NCBI GenBank assembly: GCA_029248485.1
Contig: JAQWJG010000073.1
Location: 1 to 7,842, forward strand
Direction of reading: 5' to 3'
Source: SAR86 cluster bacterium
Lineage (GTDB): Bacteria > Pseudomonadota > Gammaproteobacteria > SAR86 > D2472
Length of the DNA: 7,842 bases
The notes under the pieces are model-generated. The model saw only the letters and a list, made by a program, of their open reading frames with translations. It did not search any database and was not told where the DNA came from. Positions within the stretch are counted from its first letter, which is position 1. The number at the start of each line of letters is the position of its first letter. The translations under genes were made by a program, and so were the position numbers. Below are positions 6,317 to 7,842 of the stretch, piece by piece.

Positions 6317-7842
6317 ATGCCAGCAAGAATTATTGAAACAAACGAGTCTCCATTAAATCCGATAGAGGTGGATGGAATTACAGTTGATTTGATTGAAAAT
6401 GCCTTAAAAAATGCTAGAGAAGAGATGGATGCCCTGGTAAGTAGAACTGCATTGTCACCAGGCATTAGAGAGCAGGGAGACTGTTTTCCAATGATTGCTA
6501 ATCGAGAGGGAAAAATGGTTGTTGGTCAATTTGGCTCATTTATTCATGGCTTTACAGAAGCTTATGATGAAGAGATCGAAGAGGGAGATATAATTCTTAC
6601 TAATGATACATATATGTGTAATGCAGCGGTTTCACATCTCCCAGATTGGATGGTTTTAAAACCAGTATTTAGAGATGGTAGACACATTGCATGGTCAGCA
6701 ATGTTTGGTCACATGTCTGATAATGGTGGGATGGTACCAGGATCTATACCAACCGAAGCAACGACAATTTTTCAAGAGGGCATAAGAATCCCACCAATCA
6801 AGCTTTATAAAAAAGGTGAGTTACAATCTGACGTATTGGAATTAATTCTTCATAATGTAAGAACCTCTCAATGGAATCGATTTGATTTAAATGCTTTGGT
6901 AGCTGCATGTAATACAGCGGCTAAGCGCTGTAATGAAATTGCTGACAGGTTTGGTGATGATGTTTTTTGCTCTACTATGAAAATCATGTTGCAGCGCAAC
7001 TATGATGCTATGAAGCATATTATTTCAATGTTTATTCCCGAAGAACCAAGGGAATTTTCTGATTACATCTGCGACGATGGCATGGGCATGGGCCCATATA
7101 AAATTCATTGCAAGATGTGGCGAGAAGGAGAAAAAGCAATCTTTGATTTTGATGGAACAGACCCCCAAGCTCAGAGCTCTGTCAATTTCTATCTTAATGA
7201 AGATATGTTTAAGATGTTTTTTGGTTCATTCACTATTAATGTAGTTGATCCTCAGATTGTTTTTAATGATGGTTTCTATGATCTTGTGGATGTTAGAATT
7301 CCACAGGGAACCCTTTTAAAACCTAACTATCCAGCAGCTCTATCTGGAAGAACACATGCATTGGGTAGAATCTTTGATGTGTTGGGGGCTCTCTTAGGAA
7401 TGGGTGCTCCAGGAGAAATGCTCAATGCAGCAGGTTTCTCTGATTCTCCGCATTTGTTTTTCTCTGGATATGATGACAAAGGTGATTGGTTTCAATTGTT
7501 TCAAATTGGTTTCGGTGGCGTGCCAGGTAGACCAATAGGAGATGGCCCTGATGGGCATTCTTTATGGCCGTCCTTTACTAATGTTCCAAATGAATTTGTT
7601 GAGGCCTATTTTCCACTGAGAGTTGAGAAGTATGAATTTATAGTTGATTCAGGAGGAGCCGGTCTTCATAGAGGTGGTAACGGCTTATCAGTTGCTTATA
7701 GATTTCTTGTAGATGGTCATATAGGCATTCATGATGATAGATGGCTTACTTACCCTTGGGGAGTGAATGGTGGCAAGCCTGGAATGCGCTCTACTAAGCG
7801 TCTAGTAAGAACTGACGGTTCTGAAGAGTACATACCTGCAAA
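6317..7842 (+). CDS. hyuB: Hydantoinase/oxoprolinase family subunit B (HyuB-type), 3' end beyond window
   Basis: The frame is open from the ATG at 6317 to the window edge (508 complete codons), so the C-terminus is missing, probably by a few dozen residues. HyuB-type subunits form the hydrolase or carboxylase active site with HyuA. Visible family motifs are PIEVDGITVDLIENAL (15-30), RTALSPGIREQGDCF (43-57), GDIILTNDTY (90-99), SHLPDW (106-111, predicted metal-site region) and FGHMSDNGG (130-138). These are followed by PGSIPTEATTIFQEGIRIPP (141-160), FDFDGTDPQAQSSVN (276-290), YFPLRVEKYEF (431-441), DSGGAGLHRGGNG (444-456) and PWGVNGGKPG (480-489). The start is 2 nt after the hyuA stop with no Shine-Dalgarno close by, which suggests termination-reinitiation coupling and equal subunit synthesis. 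The conserved PIEV motif precedes the next in-frame Met (37), so the first ATG is the start. Its apparent size fits hydantoinase or oxoprolinase B better than the longer acetone carboxylase alpha subunit. The reaction remains open. Confidence 0.94.
   Translation, partial: MPARIIETNESPLNPIEVDGITVDLIENALKNAREEMDALVSRTALSPGIREQGDCFPMIANREGKMVVGQFGSFIHGFTEAYDEEIEEGDIILTNDTYMCNAAVSHLPDWMVLKPVFRDGRHIAWSAMFGHMSDNGGMVPGSIPTEATTIFQEGIRIPPIKLYKKGELQSDVLELILHNVRTSQWNRFDLNALVAACNTAAKRCNEIADRFGDDVFCSTMKIMLQRNYDAMKHIISMFIPEEPREFSDYICDDGMGMGPYKIHCKMWREGEKAIFDFDGTDPQAQSSVNFYLNEDMFKMFFGSFTINVVDPQIVFNDGFYDLVDVRIPQGTLLKPNYPAALSGRTHALGRIFDVLGALLGMGAPGEMLNAAGFSDSPHLFFSGYDDKGDWFQLFQIGFGGVPGRPIGDGPDGHSLWPSFTNVPNEFVEAYFPLRVEKYEFIVDSGGAGLHRGGNGLSVAYRFLVDGHIGIHDDRWLTYPWGVNGGKPGMRSTKRLVRTDGSEEYIPA

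Noticed and set aside
1..7842. CRISPR arrays, tRNA or rRNA genes, insertion sequences, phage or defence genes
   Set aside because: I saw no regularly spaced repeats, cloverleaf-like segments, transposase motifs or terminal repeats. The window is almost entirely accounted for by five metabolic or transport genes and one control region.
6317..7842. Acetone carboxylase alpha subunit as a firm call for the B subunit
   Set aside because: The visible motifs approach the usual C-terminal region (PWGVNGGKPG) by residue 490, so the protein looks shorter than the acetone carboxylase alpha subunit. No gamma subunit is visible. Kept only as an alternative.

Overview
The window is AT-rich (estimated by eye, not counted) and densely coded, with short intergenic gaps and Shine-Dalgarno motifs before some genes. 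Together with a TonB-dependent receptor of the 'QDVPIA / LTPNV' type, this suggests a Gram-negative, probably marine, streamlined proteobacterium. A SAR86-like or related AT-rich gammaproteobacterium is my best guess, but that is an inference from composition and gene style only.

Layout: two divergent transcription units face away from a 159-bp control region (1590-1748). The leftward unit holds a complete family III (CaiB/BaiF) CoA-transferase (369-1589, minus). It is translationally coupled through an ATGA overlap to a 3-hydroxy-3-methylglutaryl-CoA lyase family gene (1-372, minus) that runs off the left edge. The rightward unit holds a TonB-dependent outer-membrane receptor (1749-4226). 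It is followed 27 bp later by a hydantoinase/oxoprolinase A-type ATPase subunit (hyuA-like, 4254-6314), then 2 bp later by a hydantoinase/oxoprolinase B-type subunit (hyuB-like, 6317 to beyond the right edge).

The control region is unusually structured. It contains a perfect 10-bp inverted repeat (ATTCAATACA, 7 bp, TGTATTGAAT). A further copy of the TATTGAATGTA half-site lies within the candidate leftward promoter. There is also a second, AT-only inverted repeat, and a candidate promoter for each direction. The leftward -10 box is placed so that transcription would begin at or next to the CoA-transferase ATG, which suggests a leaderless mRNA.

A reasonable working model, inferred from gene content and not shown, is a single-regulator catabolic island. 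The receptor would import a scarce compound across the outer membrane. The HyuA/HyuB pair would use ATP to open a cyclic amide or imide, or to carboxylate a ketone, as characterised relatives do. The CoA-transferase would activate the resulting carboxylic acid, and the HMG-CoA lyase-type aldolase would cleave the CoA thioester to central metabolites. The actual substrate cannot be read from the sequence.
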